Made by a program: the position numbers and the translations under genes
Assembly (NCBI GenBank): GCA_965205925.1
Contig: OZ242183.1
Location: 496,001-560,000 of the forward strand
Direction: 5' to 3'
Source: CAYRJD01 sp965205925
GTDB taxonomy: Bacteria; Actinomycetota; Acidimicrobiia; Acidimicrobiales; Poriferisodalaceae
Length of the DNA: 64,000 bases
The notes under the pieces: model-generated
Databases searched by the model: none
What the model was told of the DNA's origin: nothing
Seen by the model: only the letters and a program-made list of their open reading frames with translations
In this document: in pieces, positions 53,185 through 62,331 of the stretch
Layout of the letters: each line of letters begins with the position of its first letter
How positions within the stretch are numbered: position 1 is the stretch's first letter

Positions 53185-53469
53185 GTGGCAAACAAAGCAG
53201 AACTGGTGGCAAAAGTCGCCGAAGATGCGGGGATTACCAAGGCCGATGCCGAGAAGGCCGTAAGTGCCGTGTTTGACTGCATTGTGGCTGAAGTGAAAGC
53301 CGACAGAAAGGTTGCGATACCTAGCTTTGGCACCTTCTCTCGCAGTCAAAGAGCAGCTCGCATGGGACGCAACCCGCAAACGGGTGAGGCGCTTCAAATT
53401 AAGGCAAGTCGTTCTGTCAAGTTGTCAGTTTCCGGCAACCTTAAAAAGGATCTCTCAGCCGGAATGTAG
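53185..53469 (+). CDS. hup: HU-family DNA-binding protein
   Basis: Nucleoid protein of 94 residues that bends DNA as a dimer. Residues 1-40 give the helical dimer core (MANKAELVAKVAEDAGITKA), and the arm region is FSRSQRAARMGRNPQTGE. It lacks the long Lys/Ala-rich tail of mycobacterial HupB. GTG 53185 follows AAGGAG by six bases. Confidence 0.93.
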   Translation: MANKAELVAKVAEDAGITKADAEKAVSAVFDCIVAEVKADRKVAIPSFGTFSRSQRAARMGRNPQTGEALQIKASRSVKLSVSGNLKKDLSAGM

Positions 53470-53565
53470 CGGGCGTTTGGCCGACGAGAGTCGGTCAGAG
53501 GTCTAACTCACAGGACTCATAGCACTCATAGGGCTTTTTGGCTCGGCGCGTGATGGTGCCGGGCT

Positions 53566-54825
53566 TTAGCCAACGGCGCTGACGCTTGGCTGGTGGCGTT
53601 TCAAACCCACCATGCACATCGCCGCTATTAACGCGAGTCCGGAAATGATCCAATACGTGCTGGCGTAGCTGTCGGTCCAATCAATCAGTACACCGCTGAT
53701 GATTGGTCCAGCGACTGAGGCAGGCCCGTAAAACAGCGTCATTGTTCCAAAAACTGCCGAAAACGATCGATCGGACACGCGGTCATTCACAAAGGCGGCA
53801 GTCAGAGCTGGATAGGCGTAGGCGGTTGAACCGAACATAACTACAGCCACCATGATTACCGTTGAGTTGCCATAGGGCACCGCTAGAGCGGTAGCTGCGG
53901 CAATGGCCATCACTAAAGACATCGTGTGAGCGCGACCCAAACGGTCGCTGAGTCGCCCAAAAGCGATCGCCCCTACAAGTGAACCCAAGCCGATAACCGA
54001 ATAGAGCAAGGTTGCGAACTCTCGACTAAAGCCGTGTTCTTCTTCTAATGCCAATCCCAGAAACTGCGTAAACGATGCGGCAATCCAGGCAAACGCCATG
54101 TATGCGACCACGGCACGTTTCCAGCCAGCAAAGCTGCGAAGCATTGTTAGCCCGCCAACGGATGTGAGGCGATTGGTTCGCTTGACACGAACCAACATCC
54201 ATAGCAACACCAGCAGCAACGCTGCACCGCACATTTCCCATAACCACACCGGCCGCCAGATGCTGTCATCGTTATTGGCGTTGCGTAACAGAGTTATAGC
54301 GATGGGAACAGCGATGAAACCTGCTCCCATCGTGGCGGTAAGCGTTCCCATCACCGCTCCACGACGCATAGCTGGTACGCCTTCGGTAACGATGATTGGC
54401 ACGGTCAGCCAAATACCAGCACCTCCCAAACCGCCCAGTCCGGTGCCGATTAGGACGATGGTTGTGTCGTTGGCGACAGCTAGCACCAACAGGCTTAAGG
54501 CAACGATGGTGATACCGATGCGCAGCAGTGTGAAAGGTTCAACGCGACCAGCTAGCAGAGTTACCAGTACCACCCCACAGAAATATGCGCCAAGATTTAC
54601 CGAACCGAGCGCACCGGCCACCGTGCTGGAAATGTTGAGGTCGTTTGACATGGCAGGCAGTAGAACCGCCACGGTTGAGCGTCCGAAGGTGTGCGACACG
54701 ATGCCTGACATTGACACCAACACAACCCGTCCCCACCGGATGCGGCCAGGGGTTTGCGGTGGCGCTAAGACAGAGCTATTTGCGCCAACAACGCCGAAGA
54801 CCAGGGGCTCAGTGACCTGGGACAA
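53566..54825 (-). CDS. MFS transporter downstream of P450
   Basis: A 419-residue MFS protein with about 12 helices. Motif A in the second half reads GAIAFGRLSDRLGRAHTM. The first helix begins near residue 32. It is co-directional with the P450 gene and overlaps its 3' end by 17 bases, so a shared transcript is likely; it may move the P450 substrate or product. The start TTG 54825 has only a poorly spaced GGTGGAG and is uncertain. Confidence 0.83.
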   Translation of the reverse strand: MSQVTEPLVFGVVGANSSVLAPPQTPGRIRWGRVVLVSMSGIVSHTFGRSTVAVLLPAMSNDLNISSTVAGALGSVNLGAYFCGVVLVTLLAGRVEPFTLLRIGITIVALSLLVLAVANDTTIVLIGTGLGGLGGAGIWLTVPIIVTEGVPAMRRGAVMGTLTATMGAGFIAVPIAITLLRNANNDDSIWRPVWLWEMCGAALLLVLLWMLVRVKRTNRLTSVGGLTMLRSFAGWKRAVVAYMAFAWIAASFTQFLGLALEEEHGFSREFATLLYSVIGLGSLVGAIAFGRLSDRLGRAHTMSLVMAIAAATALAVPYGNSTVIMVAVVMFGSTAYAYPALTAAFVNDRVSDRSFSAVFGTMTLFYGPASVAGPIISGVLIDWTDSYASTYWIISGLALIAAMCMVGLKRHQPSVSAVG

Positions 54826-56044
54826 ACTCCACCGGCAGTTCTTCGGGTCCCCAGATTCCCACGTTCAATGGTTTCCACACGATCTCTCCAGCTAGCCGTA
54901 GGTTCGGCATGCGTTGGGAGATAACCGTTAACGCCTCGGTTAGTTCGGCTCGTGCTAAGAAAGCTCCTATGCAATAGTGAACACCCGAGCTAAAAGTCAT
55001 GTGCGGCACCGATGATTGACGTGTGATGTCAAAGTTCAGTGGCTCGGAATACTCGCTGTTGTCATGGTTAGCGGAGTCGAAGCTTGGAAAAATCAGTGTT
55101 CCTTTTGGGAATATGACGTCGCGGTGTTCAATGTCTTCGGTCGCAAATCGTGCCGTGCCACGTATCGCACCTAAATGACGCATTACCTCTTCGGTGGCGT
55201 TCTTAGCCAGGTCAGGGTTTTTTGAGAGCAGCTCAAACTGATCGGGATGTTGTGCAAATAGCGCCACCGCGCAAGCGAGTTGGTTGCGGGTGGTGTCGGT
55301 GCCTGCCAGCAGCAAAGCGTTTGCCATCATCAGCAGTTCTTCGGTTGTCAGACGGTCGCCCTCGTCTTCGGCTTCGATCATGTCGTTCAGCAGGTCGTCT
55401 TGCGGGTTCGCTCGATGCTTGTCAACCAGATTGCGCATGTAGGCGTCCATCTCTTTGGAAGCAGCGATAATCAGCGAAGCGTCTTCGTTGATTCTGCCGT
55501 TGAAAACTCGAAAGATGTCCACCGCTAACCGACTAAACAGCTCCCAATCTTCACGTGGCGCACCCAGCATTTCGCAGATGATGGGTATGGGGTAGGGCTC
55601 GCACACCTCGTGTACAAACTCGGCGCTGCCACGCTCACAAATCGGATCAAGCAGCTCATTGATGACGGAACGAATAAAGGGTCGCAATCGGTCCGCCGAC
55701 TTAGGCGTGAAAGCCGGGCTGACCAGGCGACGTAGCCGCATGTGGTCTTCGCCTTCTGCGGTGAGGATGCTGGCGCGACGAGTTTGCGTCCACTCTTTCC
55801 ATTCCGGATTGTCAACGCCTTGTAGCTGAGATGCCATACCGACAGCGCTATGCCACCGCTGATCGCGCAGCATCTTGGCCACGTCGGCGTGACGCAGTAT
55901 CTGGTAGCCAAAGGGCACACGTGCTAGCCACTCGCCGTCGGCTACGAGTTTTATCTGCGCGTCAAGTGCGGCGCGGCGCGAGCTGTTCGGGTCGTCTCCA
56001 GCTTCCGGAGAAATTTCCGCCAGGTCTAGTTCTGAAACCAACAT
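54809..56044 (-). CDS. Cytochrome P450
   Basis: Soluble bacterial P450 of 411 residues from ATG 56044 (a TTG four codons earlier is possible). The oxygen-activating I-helix motif is AGTDTTR, the K-helix EEVMRHLGAIRGTAR, and the haem loop MTFSSGVHYCIGAFLAR with the Cys ligand near residue 358. It resembles actinobacterial CYP107/125-like hydroxylases, but the substrate is unknown. It needs ferredoxin partners; none is adjacent. Confidence 0.93.
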   Translation of the reverse strand: MLVSELDLAEISPEAGDDPNSSRRAALDAQIKLVADGEWLARVPFGYQILRHADVAKMLRDQRWHSAVGMASQLQGVDNPEWKEWTQTRRASILTAEGEDHMRLRRLVSPAFTPKSADRLRPFIRSVINELLDPICERGSAEFVHEVCEPYPIPIICEMLGAPREDWELFSRLAVDIFRVFNGRINEDASLIIAASKEMDAYMRNLVDKHRANPQDDLLNDMIEAEDEGDRLTTEELLMMANALLLAGTDTTRNQLACAVALFAQHPDQFELLSKNPDLAKNATEEVMRHLGAIRGTARFATEDIEHRDVIFPKGTLIFPSFDSANHDNSEYSEPLNFDITRQSSVPHMTFSSGVHYCIGAFLARAELTEALTVISQRMPNLRLAGEIVWKPLNVGIWGPEELPVEFVPGH

Positions 56045-56090
56045 TGCCGTACTCAACGCTAGTGGAAGCAGATGAACATGGTTTCGACTG

Positions 56091-57542
56091 CTATAGCTCT
56101 AGCTCTATTACATAAGCTAGATAGGATAGATCGTCTAGCTCAGCAGAGTATTGCTCAACTAGATCTCGTTCGTTTAGTTCGTTTAGCTCAACGTTGTATT
56201 GCTCGTTTAGTTCGTCTTGCTCAGCGATGTATTGCTCGTTTAGTTCATCTAGCTCAACTAGATCTCGTTCGTTTAGTTCGTTTAGCGCAACTGTGTGTCG
56301 CCGCCTTTGCACTCTTTCCTCAACGCTGTATAGGACGTAGACGAGGTCGGTGTACCGCTTCTTTAGAACTCGGTGCTGATATTCGTGTTTCAAGTTTAGA
56401 GCTTCAGTTTGCCTGTCCAGGGCTTCGTATTGCTCTTTTATCCCATCTGTTTGTTCCAATTTGGCTTGCTCAATCGCGACCCGCTCAGTTAGCTCAGCTT
56501 GTTTAGCTGCGTGTCGCTCATCTAGCCCGGTTAGTTCAGTTTCGTATAGTTCTGCTTGCTTGGTTAGCCCAGATGGATATAACTTAACTGTCTGAATCTG
56601 GGCTAGTTGAGCTCGATCAAGTAGGTATAGGTCATACTGATATTGCTCGTTTAGCTCGAGGTACTCAGCGTAATGTTGTTCGCTTTGCTCTTTTAGTTCG
56701 GTATTGTGCTGCTCGTTTAGTTCGTCTAGCTCAGCATGGTATAGCTCATACTGATACCGCTCGTTTAACTCGGCTAGCGCAGCGCGATATGACACGGTTT
56801 GCCCGGCTTGCTTGGTTAGTTCGTCTAGCTCAGCATGGTATAGCTCATTTATTCTATTGCGCTCGTCATCTAAAGCATTTAGTCGCTCAGTTATCAGGCC
56901 TAGCGCGGCTCGATCAAGTAGGTATCGGTCATACTGATGCCGCTTCCTTTGATATTGCTCGGTTAGTTCGTCTAGCTCAGTGGCGATCTGCTTGTTTAGT
57001 CCAGTTCGCTCAGTATCGTATTGCTCTTTTAACTCTTTTAGTTCAGCATCTTGTTGCTCTGTTAGTTCGTCTAGCTCAACGTCGTATAGCTCAGTATCGT
57101 ATTGCTCTTTTAACTCTTTTAGTTCAGCATCGTGCTGCTCTTTTAGCTCATTTACTTCAGCATCTTGTTGCTTGGTTAGGTCGTTTAGTTCAACGTCGTA
57201 TAGCTCAGTATCGTATTGCTCTTTTAACTCTTTTAGTTCAACGTCGTTTAGTTCGTTTAGTTCGACTCGCTCAGCTAGCTCATTTACTTCAGCATCATAT
57301 AGCTCGGGTGTTTCTTCTAATAGGTTTAGTTCGGCTTGCCTGACTAATTTGTATAGCTCAGTTTGCCTGACTCGGCCAACTTCAACGGCTGGCTCCTGCA
57401 CCTGGGTGTTTGGCACGCTGGTTTGATCTATTAGCTCTTCAATGCTTTGGGCTGACTCCTCAACCTGAGCGTTTAGATTGCCATTGCAAGCCGCAGCCAA
57501 CAGTCCGAACATGAGCGGTACTGAGATGATGAAGTTGCGCAC
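56091..57542 (-). CDS. Repeat-rich coiled-coil lipoprotein (hendecad repeats)
   Basis: A 483-residue protein with an N-terminal lipobox LLAAAC (Cys19). From residue 80 almost the whole chain is Glu/Leu/Gln/Asp/Tyr-rich helix. Eleven-residue units of the form xELxEQYxAEL are repeated at 104-201 and 421-464, e.g. NELKEQHDAEL, KELKEQYDTEL and DELNEQYNVEL, separated by 5-residue YDVEL inserts. Hendecads favour a near-straight or right-handed coiled coil. There is no recognisable catalytic domain. The gene is compositionally distinct, with long antisense open frames caused by the repeats. A surface tether or stalk is my guess; no family is recognised. Confidence 0.8.
   Translation of the reverse strand: MRNFIISVPLMFGLLAAACNGNLNAQVEESAQSIEELIDQTSVPNTQVQEPAVEVGRVRQTELYKLVRQAELNLLEETPELYDAEVNELAERVELNELNDVELKELKEQYDTELYDVELNDLTKQQDAEVNELKEQHDAELKELKEQYDTELYDVELDELTEQQDAELKELKEQYDTERTGLNKQIATELDELTEQYQRKRHQYDRYLLDRAALGLITERLNALDDERNRINELYHAELDELTKQAGQTVSYRAALAELNERYQYELYHAELDELNEQHNTELKEQSEQHYAEYLELNEQYQYDLYLLDRAQLAQIQTVKLYPSGLTKQAELYETELTGLDERHAAKQAELTERVAIEQAKLEQTDGIKEQYEALDRQTEALNLKHEYQHRVLKKRYTDLVYVLYSVEERVQRRRHTVALNELNERDLVELDELNEQYIAEQDELNEQYNVELNELNERDLVEQYSAELDDLSYLAYVIELEL
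56151..56282. repeat. 33-bp period repeats (3' block of the repeat lipoprotein)
   Basis: Four consecutive 11-codon units encode residues 421-464 of the lipoprotein. A stretch of more than 30 identical bases beginning at 56154 recurs at 56253, 99 bases apart (three units), pointing to duplication by unequal exchange or slippage. Confidence 0.85.
56940..57233. repeat. Near-exact 27/38-codon repeats (5' block of the repeat lipoprotein)
   Basis: A block of about 40 almost identical bases starts at 57011, 57092 and 57206. The distances, 81 and 114 bases, are 27 and 38 codons, so all keep the frame. Each copy encodes KELKEQYDTE plus neighbouring hendecads. DNA identity above what protein conservation needs points to recent duplication or gene conversion. 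Confidence 0.85.
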
Positions 57543-57604
57543 CTGCGCATTTTACGCTGCCGCCTCTTGGTCTATCCTTAAAATATTCGACCAAGGAGTT
57601 CGCA

Positions 57605-58345
57605 ATGGCTAGCACACCGACTGGCACAGACACCACAGTTTTCACGCAAGACAAGGGCGCTGTGCGAGTAATAGCCGTTGATGACGGCAAGGCAAACGCC
57701 TTCTCCGTGTCAATGATCGAAACACTCATCTCCGAGATAGAAACCGCCGAAGCAGATCAGAGCATCGGCGCCGTAGTGATTGCTGGCAACCAGAAAGCGT
57801 TTTTTGCTGGGTTTGATTTGAGCGTGATTCAAAGTGGTGACCCCGCCAAGATCACCGAACTGACGACGGCCGGCGGAGAGCTTGTTAGCTGCGTCTATGG
57901 AGCGGGAATACCAGTAGTAGGCGCCTCGACCGGGCACGCCGTGGCCGCAGGAGCGTTGCTTTTGTTGGGATGCGATCAGCGAGTAGGTGTGGATGCTCCT
58001 GTAAAAATAGGTCTAAACGAGGTCGCCATCGCGCTGCAGCTGCCGGTATGGGCTCTCACAATCTCAGTCGAGCGCTTATCGCGTCGACATCTGCAACGCT
58101 GCGTGACCAATGCGCAGCTAGTTGATGGCAAGGGCGCTGTTGATGCCGGATTCTTGGACGAGGTGGTCGCCGACAGCGATGATCGAGTGACGGTGGTGGT
58201 GAATCGTGCCGTTGAAATAGCCGAACAGCTGGCGCAGACGCTTGACCCCAAGGCCTACGCGGGAACGGTGAGGGCGTTGCGCGGTGATGTGCTCAAAAAG
58301 ATGAACGATTCGATCGCTGGTGAGCGAGCAGCAGCAGGCTTGTAA
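57605..58345 (+). CDS. Crotonase/enoyl-CoA hydratase family protein
   Basis: A 246-residue crotonase-fold enzyme. Oxyanion-hole loops are NQKAFFAGFDLS and GHAVAAGALLLLGCD, the latter followed by a GLNEVAIALQLP segment with the conserved Glu. The family covers hydratases, isomerases and decarboxylases of acyl-CoA; the exact reaction is not clear. ATG 57605 follows AAGGAG. It lies opposite the acyl-CoA carboxylase genes. Confidence 0.88.
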   Translation: MASTPTGTDTTVFTQDKGAVRVIAVDDGKANAFSVSMIETLISEIETAEADQSIGAVVIAGNQKAFFAGFDLSVIQSGDPAKITELTTAGGELVSCVYGAGIPVVGASTGHAVAAGALLLLGCDQRVGVDAPVKIGLNEVAIALQLPVWALTISVERLSRRHLQRCVTNAQLVDGKGAVDAGFLDEVVADSDDRVTVVVNRAVEIAEQLAQTLDPKAYAGTVRALRGDVLKKMNDSIAGERAAAGL

Positions 58346-58379
58346 CCGAAAGCTTGCAGCTAGTTGCGGCTACTAGCGA

Positions 58380-60578
58380 TTATTCGTCAGCCGAAATCAC
58401 TACCAGCAGTTCGCCGTTGTCAACCTGACCGCCAACCGTTGCACGTACCTCGGTAACTGTTCCGGTGCCTGGTGCGGCGATCTGATGCTCCATCTTCATT
58501 GCTTCCATCACCAGCAACACCTGCCCAACCGACACTGAGTCACCCTCGGCAACATCGACCAAGATGATCTTGCCGGGCATTGGCGCAGTTAGCCCGCCCT
58601 CTACTGCATTGATGTCAAGCGCAGGGAAGCGGCTGCGTTGAGCGAGAGACACAGCACCACCTGGCCCATGCACATACCAGTTGTTGCCAACTGCGCTGAT
58701 ACGCCAGCTGCCCCGCAGCCCTGCGATCTCGGCGTCTAGTTCGGCGTCAATGTCGGCTCGTACATAACCACCATCAATAAGAGTGGCGTGTGTTGATTGC
58801 CCGTTGCGAGAAGTCATGTCCAAATTAGCCATGTCCAAATTAATAACGCGCGCGGTGAGGTTGTGTCCGGCGCTACTGGCATCGGCGTTGCTATCTGTGC
58901 TGTCTTCCGTGCTGTCTCCTGTATTGATGCTTAGCCACCAACTATTGTCTCGGTTGCGTTTATAGCTCACCGAAAACTCTTGGTTTTCGTGCGTTAATGC
59001 CAGCACCTGATCTGGCATGGCGCTATTGCGATAGCCGGTCGGCATGAACGCAAGCGAGGTGGCGTCACGACGATTGCGCGCAGACGACACCAGCACCACT
59101 GCAGCTACGGCGGCTTGTAACGCTTGGCTTGGTTGGTCCTGGCTTGGCGTTTCAACTTCAGCTCCAGCGACGCCAGCCAAACCTGTGCGTTCTATGAAGT
59201 CGGTATCGGTATGCCCTGACAAAAATTCTTCATGACGCAACGCCGCCACCAAAAAATCTCGATTTGTAATCGTTCCTGCGATACGTGTGCGCTCCAACGC
59301 CAACGCCAAACCGAGCGCCGCTTCGTTGCGAGTGGCTGCATGCATGATGACCTTGGCTAGTAGCGGATCAAACTCGGTGCCGATAACGCTGCCTTGCTCA
59401 ACGCCAGAATCAAACCGACCAATATCGGCTGGTGCCCACACATCTAGCGTCCCGGTGCTTGGCAAAAACCCGGTGCGAGGATCTTCGGCATAAAGCCTTG
59501 CCTCGACCGCCCAACCCGAAATGCTCAAGTCATCTTGGCTGTATCCGAGCGGTTCACCCGCGGCAATGCGAATCTGCTCGCGCACCAGATCAAACCCTGT
59601 GATTGCCTCGGTTACGGGATGCTCCACCTGCAGCCGGGTGTTGATCTCTAAGAAAAAGAACTCCGCATTGTCGCCCTCGCCAGTCAGCAAAAACTCCACC
59701 GTTCCTGTTGAGACATAGCCCAGCGTGCCAACGGCTGTGAGAGCGGCTTGGCCTAAACGTTCACGTAAGGCTGGCGTAACCGCAGGCGAAGGGGCTTCTT
59801 CTATGACCTTTTGATGGCGCCGCTGCACCGAGCACTCCCGCTCAAAAAAGTGCACCAAGTTGCCGTGCATGTCGCCCAGCACCTGCACCTCTACATGGCG
59901 TGGCGCCAGCAGACAGCGTTCAACGAAGACGGTGTCATCACCAAAAGCGCCTGCGGCTTCTCGACGAGCTGCTGCGATGGAACTGGCAAGGTCATCTGGG
60001 TCGGTGACGATGCGCATGCCCTTGCCACCACCACCTGCACTGGCCTTGACCATAAGTGGGTAGGCACTTGCGCTATTACCCGCCCCACCGTTGCCCGCCC
60101 CACTACCTAAGCCTGCTGCGGCGAGTTCTTCTTCGGTCGGCGCCTCGCTGTTGCGGTCTCCGTCAATTCTCAGTGATGGCAAAGTAGGCACGCCAGCGTC
60201 AATCATTGTTTCTTTGGCTGCCAGCTTGTCGCCCATTGCGGCGATCGCTTCTGGCGGTGGTCCGATCCAAATCAGTCCTGCATCAGTTACCGCTTGAGCG
60301 AATTGAGCGTTTTCAGACAAAAACCCATAACCCGGATGAACCGCATCGGCTCCGCTAGCAGTTGCCGCCGCGAGCACCTTGCTGATGTCCAGATAAGTCT
60401 CAGCGGCTGTGGTGCCGTGTAGCGGCACCGCTAAGTCGGCTTCATAGACAAACGGCGCATGCCGATCGCCGTCGGCATAGATGGCAACAGTGGTGCAGCC
60501 CATGGCATGTGCTGAGCGAAAAACTCTTCGGGTGATCTCACCGCGGTTGGCTACGAGAATGCGTCTAATGGTTTTCAC
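58380..60578 (-). CDS. Acyl-CoA carboxylase alpha subunit (biotin carboxylase plus BCCP)
   Basis: About 732 residues combining biotin carboxylase, a bridging BT region and a biotinyl carrier domain. ATP-grasp motifs KASAGGGGKGM and ERECSVQRRHQKVIEE are intact; the carrier motif VMEAMKMEH holds the biotinylated Lys near residue 700. It carboxylates biotin for the beta subunit encoded just upstream, as in actinobacterial acetyl/propionyl/methylcrotonyl-CoA carboxylases. The GTG at 60578 is preferred over TTG 60587 because AAGGG at 60588-60592 is correctly spaced from it. A Gly/Ala-rich insert (about 150-165) is unusual. Confidence 0.93.
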   Translation of the reverse strand: MKTIRRILVANRGEITRRVFRSAHAMGCTTVAIYADGDRHAPFVYEADLAVPLHGTTAAETYLDISKVLAAATASGADAVHPGYGFLSENAQFAQAVTDAGLIWIGPPPEAIAAMGDKLAAKETMIDAGVPTLPSLRIDGDRNSEAPTEEELAAAGLGSGAGNGGAGNSASAYPLMVKASAGGGGKGMRIVTDPDDLASSIAAARREAAGAFGDDTVFVERCLLAPRHVEVQVLGDMHGNLVHFFERECSVQRRHQKVIEEAPSPAVTPALRERLGQAALTAVGTLGYVSTGTVEFLLTGEGDNAEFFFLEINTRLQVEHPVTEAITGFDLVREQIRIAAGEPLGYSQDDLSISGWAVEARLYAEDPRTGFLPSTGTLDVWAPADIGRFDSGVEQGSVIGTEFDPLLAKVIMHAATRNEAALGLALALERTRIAGTITNRDFLVAALRHEEFLSGHTDTDFIERTGLAGVAGAEVETPSQDQPSQALQAAVAAVVLVSSARNRRDATSLAFMPTGYRNSAMPDQVLALTHENQEFSVSYKRNRDNSWWLSINTGDSTEDSTDSNADASSAGHNLTARVINLDMANLDMTSRNGQSTHATLIDGGYVRADIDAELDAEIAGLRGSWRISAVGNNWYVHGPGGAVSLAQRSRFPALDINAVEGGLTAPMPGKIILVDVAEGDSVSVGQVLLVMEAMKMEHQIAAPGTGTVTEVRATVGGQVDNGELLVVISADE

Positions 60579-60590
60579 GTTTATCAACCC

Positions 60591-62216
60591 TTACATCCGG
60601 AAGACGCCGAAGCCGTCGGCGCCTTTCACGTGGTTGTTGTGGCATACCGATAGCGACATCGCAATCACATCACGGGTATCGCGTGGTTCGATAATCCCGT
60701 CGTCAGTTACCCGGCCAGATGAATACAGCGCCAGCGATTTCAGTTCGTGAAAGTGTTCAACCTGCTCGGTGAGCTTGCGGTCGGCTTCCTCGTCAAATTC
60801 GATGCCCTTGCGCAATGCCTGACCCCTGCGCACCAGCGACATCACTCCGGCGATCTGTTTGGGCCCCATGATGGCGATCTTGGCGGTCGGCCACAGATAG
60901 GTAAACCGAGTGTTGAACCCGCGGCCGGACATGCCGTAGTTGCCAGCGCCATAGCTGTTACCCAAGATGACAGTAATGTGCGGCACCATCGAATTAGAAA
61001 CGGCGTTGATCATCTTTGAGCCGTTCTTGACGATGCCACCCTGCTCAAAATCTTTGCCCACCATGTAGCCGGTGATGTTCTGCAAAAACACCAGTGGAAT
61101 GTCCTGCTGATTGCAGAGCTGGATGAACTGAGTGGCCTTTTCTGCACTATCGGAAAACAAAGGCCCGTTGTTGCCGAGAATGCCTACCGGAAAACCGTGT
61201 ATTGATGCCCAGCCACAAATCAGAGTCGTGCCGTAGCGCGCCTTGAACTCTTCAAAACGTGAACCGTCAGTAATGCGAGCGATTACCTCACGACAGTCGA
61301 TCATTGCTTGTAAGTCGCGTGGCATCAAACCGAGCAGCTGCTCAGGATCGTGCACAGGATCGTCGGCGACCATCGTTGGCCCAGGCCCCAGCTTGCGCCA
61401 GTTCAGATGAGAGATCACCTCACGGCACATGCGGATGGCATCGGCCTCATCTTCGGCGAAATAGTCGGCTAAGCCGGACTTTTCGGCATGCATCTGCGCG
61501 CCACCCAGGGTTTCGTCGTCAGATTCCTCGCCGGTCGCCATTTTCACAAGCGGTGGGCCACCCAAAAATACTTTGGACTGGTTCTTGATGAAGATGTTGT
61601 AATCGCTCATACCTGGCTGGTAAGCGCCACCAGCAGTTGAGCTACCGAACACGATCGCCACCGAAGGGATACCCATCTTCGAAAGTTCGGTTACGTCATA
61701 AAACAGTCGCCCGGATTCGGAAAAGTGATCGGTTTGCTCCAACATTTGCCGTTGCGGATCGTCGTCGCCGCGCAGGTCACCACCGGCGGACTCAACTAGC
61801 TGCACATATGGCAGATGGTTTTCGCGAGCGATCTGAATAGCGCGCATTATTTTGCGGCCGGCATAAGAGGTCAGGGCGCCACCGAGCACGGTGGGGTCGT
61901 TGCCTTCGATCATGCATTCGGTGCCGTTGATTACACCTATGCCCATTACCAAACCGCCACCGATGGCGTAGTTGGAGCAGTATCCGGCAAGCGAACTGAT
62001 CTCAAAAAATGGCGAGTCGCGGTCTACTAATAGTGAGATGCGTTCTCGTACGGGGTTTTTCCCACGTGAACGCATGCGATCCATCGCTGCGTGGCCGCCA
62101 CCCTCGGCAGCGGCTTTTTGCAGCTCATCGATTTCGTCTAACTGCTCGACCATGTCGGCGCAGTTCTTGACGAACCAATCGGCGGTGGTGTCGATGTAAG
62201 AGCTCAGGACTGGCAA
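60591..62216 (-). CDS. Acyl-CoA carboxylase beta subunit (carboxyltransferase)
   Basis: About 541 residues transferring CO2 from carboxybiotin to an acyl-CoA. The N-terminal half shows AIGGGLVMGIG, the acyl-CoA oxyanion region ESAGGDLRGDD, and VFGSSTAGGAYQPGMSDY; the C-terminal half shows NITGYMVGKDFEQGGIVKNG and GNSYGAGNYGMSGRGF. The motifs resemble methylcrotonyl-CoA carboxylase-type subunits more than AccD5, but the substrate is open. TTG 62216 has GGAG eight bases upstream and starts the conserved LPVLSSYIDT; ATG 62258 would add 14 unconserved residues. Confidence 0.92.
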   Translation of the reverse strand: MPVLSSYIDTTADWFVKNCADMVEQLDEIDELQKAAAEGGGHAAMDRMRSRGKNPVRERISLLVDRDSPFFEISSLAGYCSNYAIGGGLVMGIGVINGTECMIEGNDPTVLGGALTSYAGRKIMRAIQIARENHLPYVQLVESAGGDLRGDDDPQRQMLEQTDHFSESGRLFYDVTELSKMGIPSVAIVFGSSTAGGAYQPGMSDYNIFIKNQSKVFLGGPPLVKMATGEESDDETLGGAQMHAEKSGLADYFAEDEADAIRMCREVISHLNWRKLGPGPTMVADDPVHDPEQLLGLMPRDLQAMIDCREVIARITDGSRFEEFKARYGTTLICGWASIHGFPVGILGNNGPLFSDSAEKATQFIQLCNQQDIPLVFLQNITGYMVGKDFEQGGIVKNGSKMINAVSNSMVPHITVILGNSYGAGNYGMSGRGFNTRFTYLWPTAKIAIMGPKQIAGVMSLVRRGQALRKGIEFDEEADRKLTEQVEHFHELKSLALYSSGRVTDDGIIEPRDTRDVIAMSLSVCHNNHVKGADGFGVFRM

Positions 62217-62331
62217 ATGAACTACTCCGTGGATTCTTGTGGATGTCGCGACAGGCATTTTGCTACATCGCTGTTAACAACGCTGGACAACGCTGAACAT
62301 TGTGCCGTGACGCTGAATACCCTGCGACAGT

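Noticed and set aside
54098..54895. 265-residue plus-strand open frame
   Set aside because: It is antisense to the MFS gene and the P450 end, is rich in Thr, Pro, Arg and Ser and has no recognisable motif.
56072..57426. Long plus-strand open frames opposite the repeat lipoprotein (56072-56506, 56789-57343, 56980-57426)
   Set aside because: They arise because the repeats lack stops in several frames; they have Ser/Cys or Leu/Ala low complexity and no signal or domain, while the minus frame has a lipobox and one continuous reading frame.
56091..57542. Repeats as a CRISPR array
   Set aside because: Repeat spacing is 33, 81, 99 and 114 bp, all multiples of three, inside one open frame, and the units abut without unique spacers.
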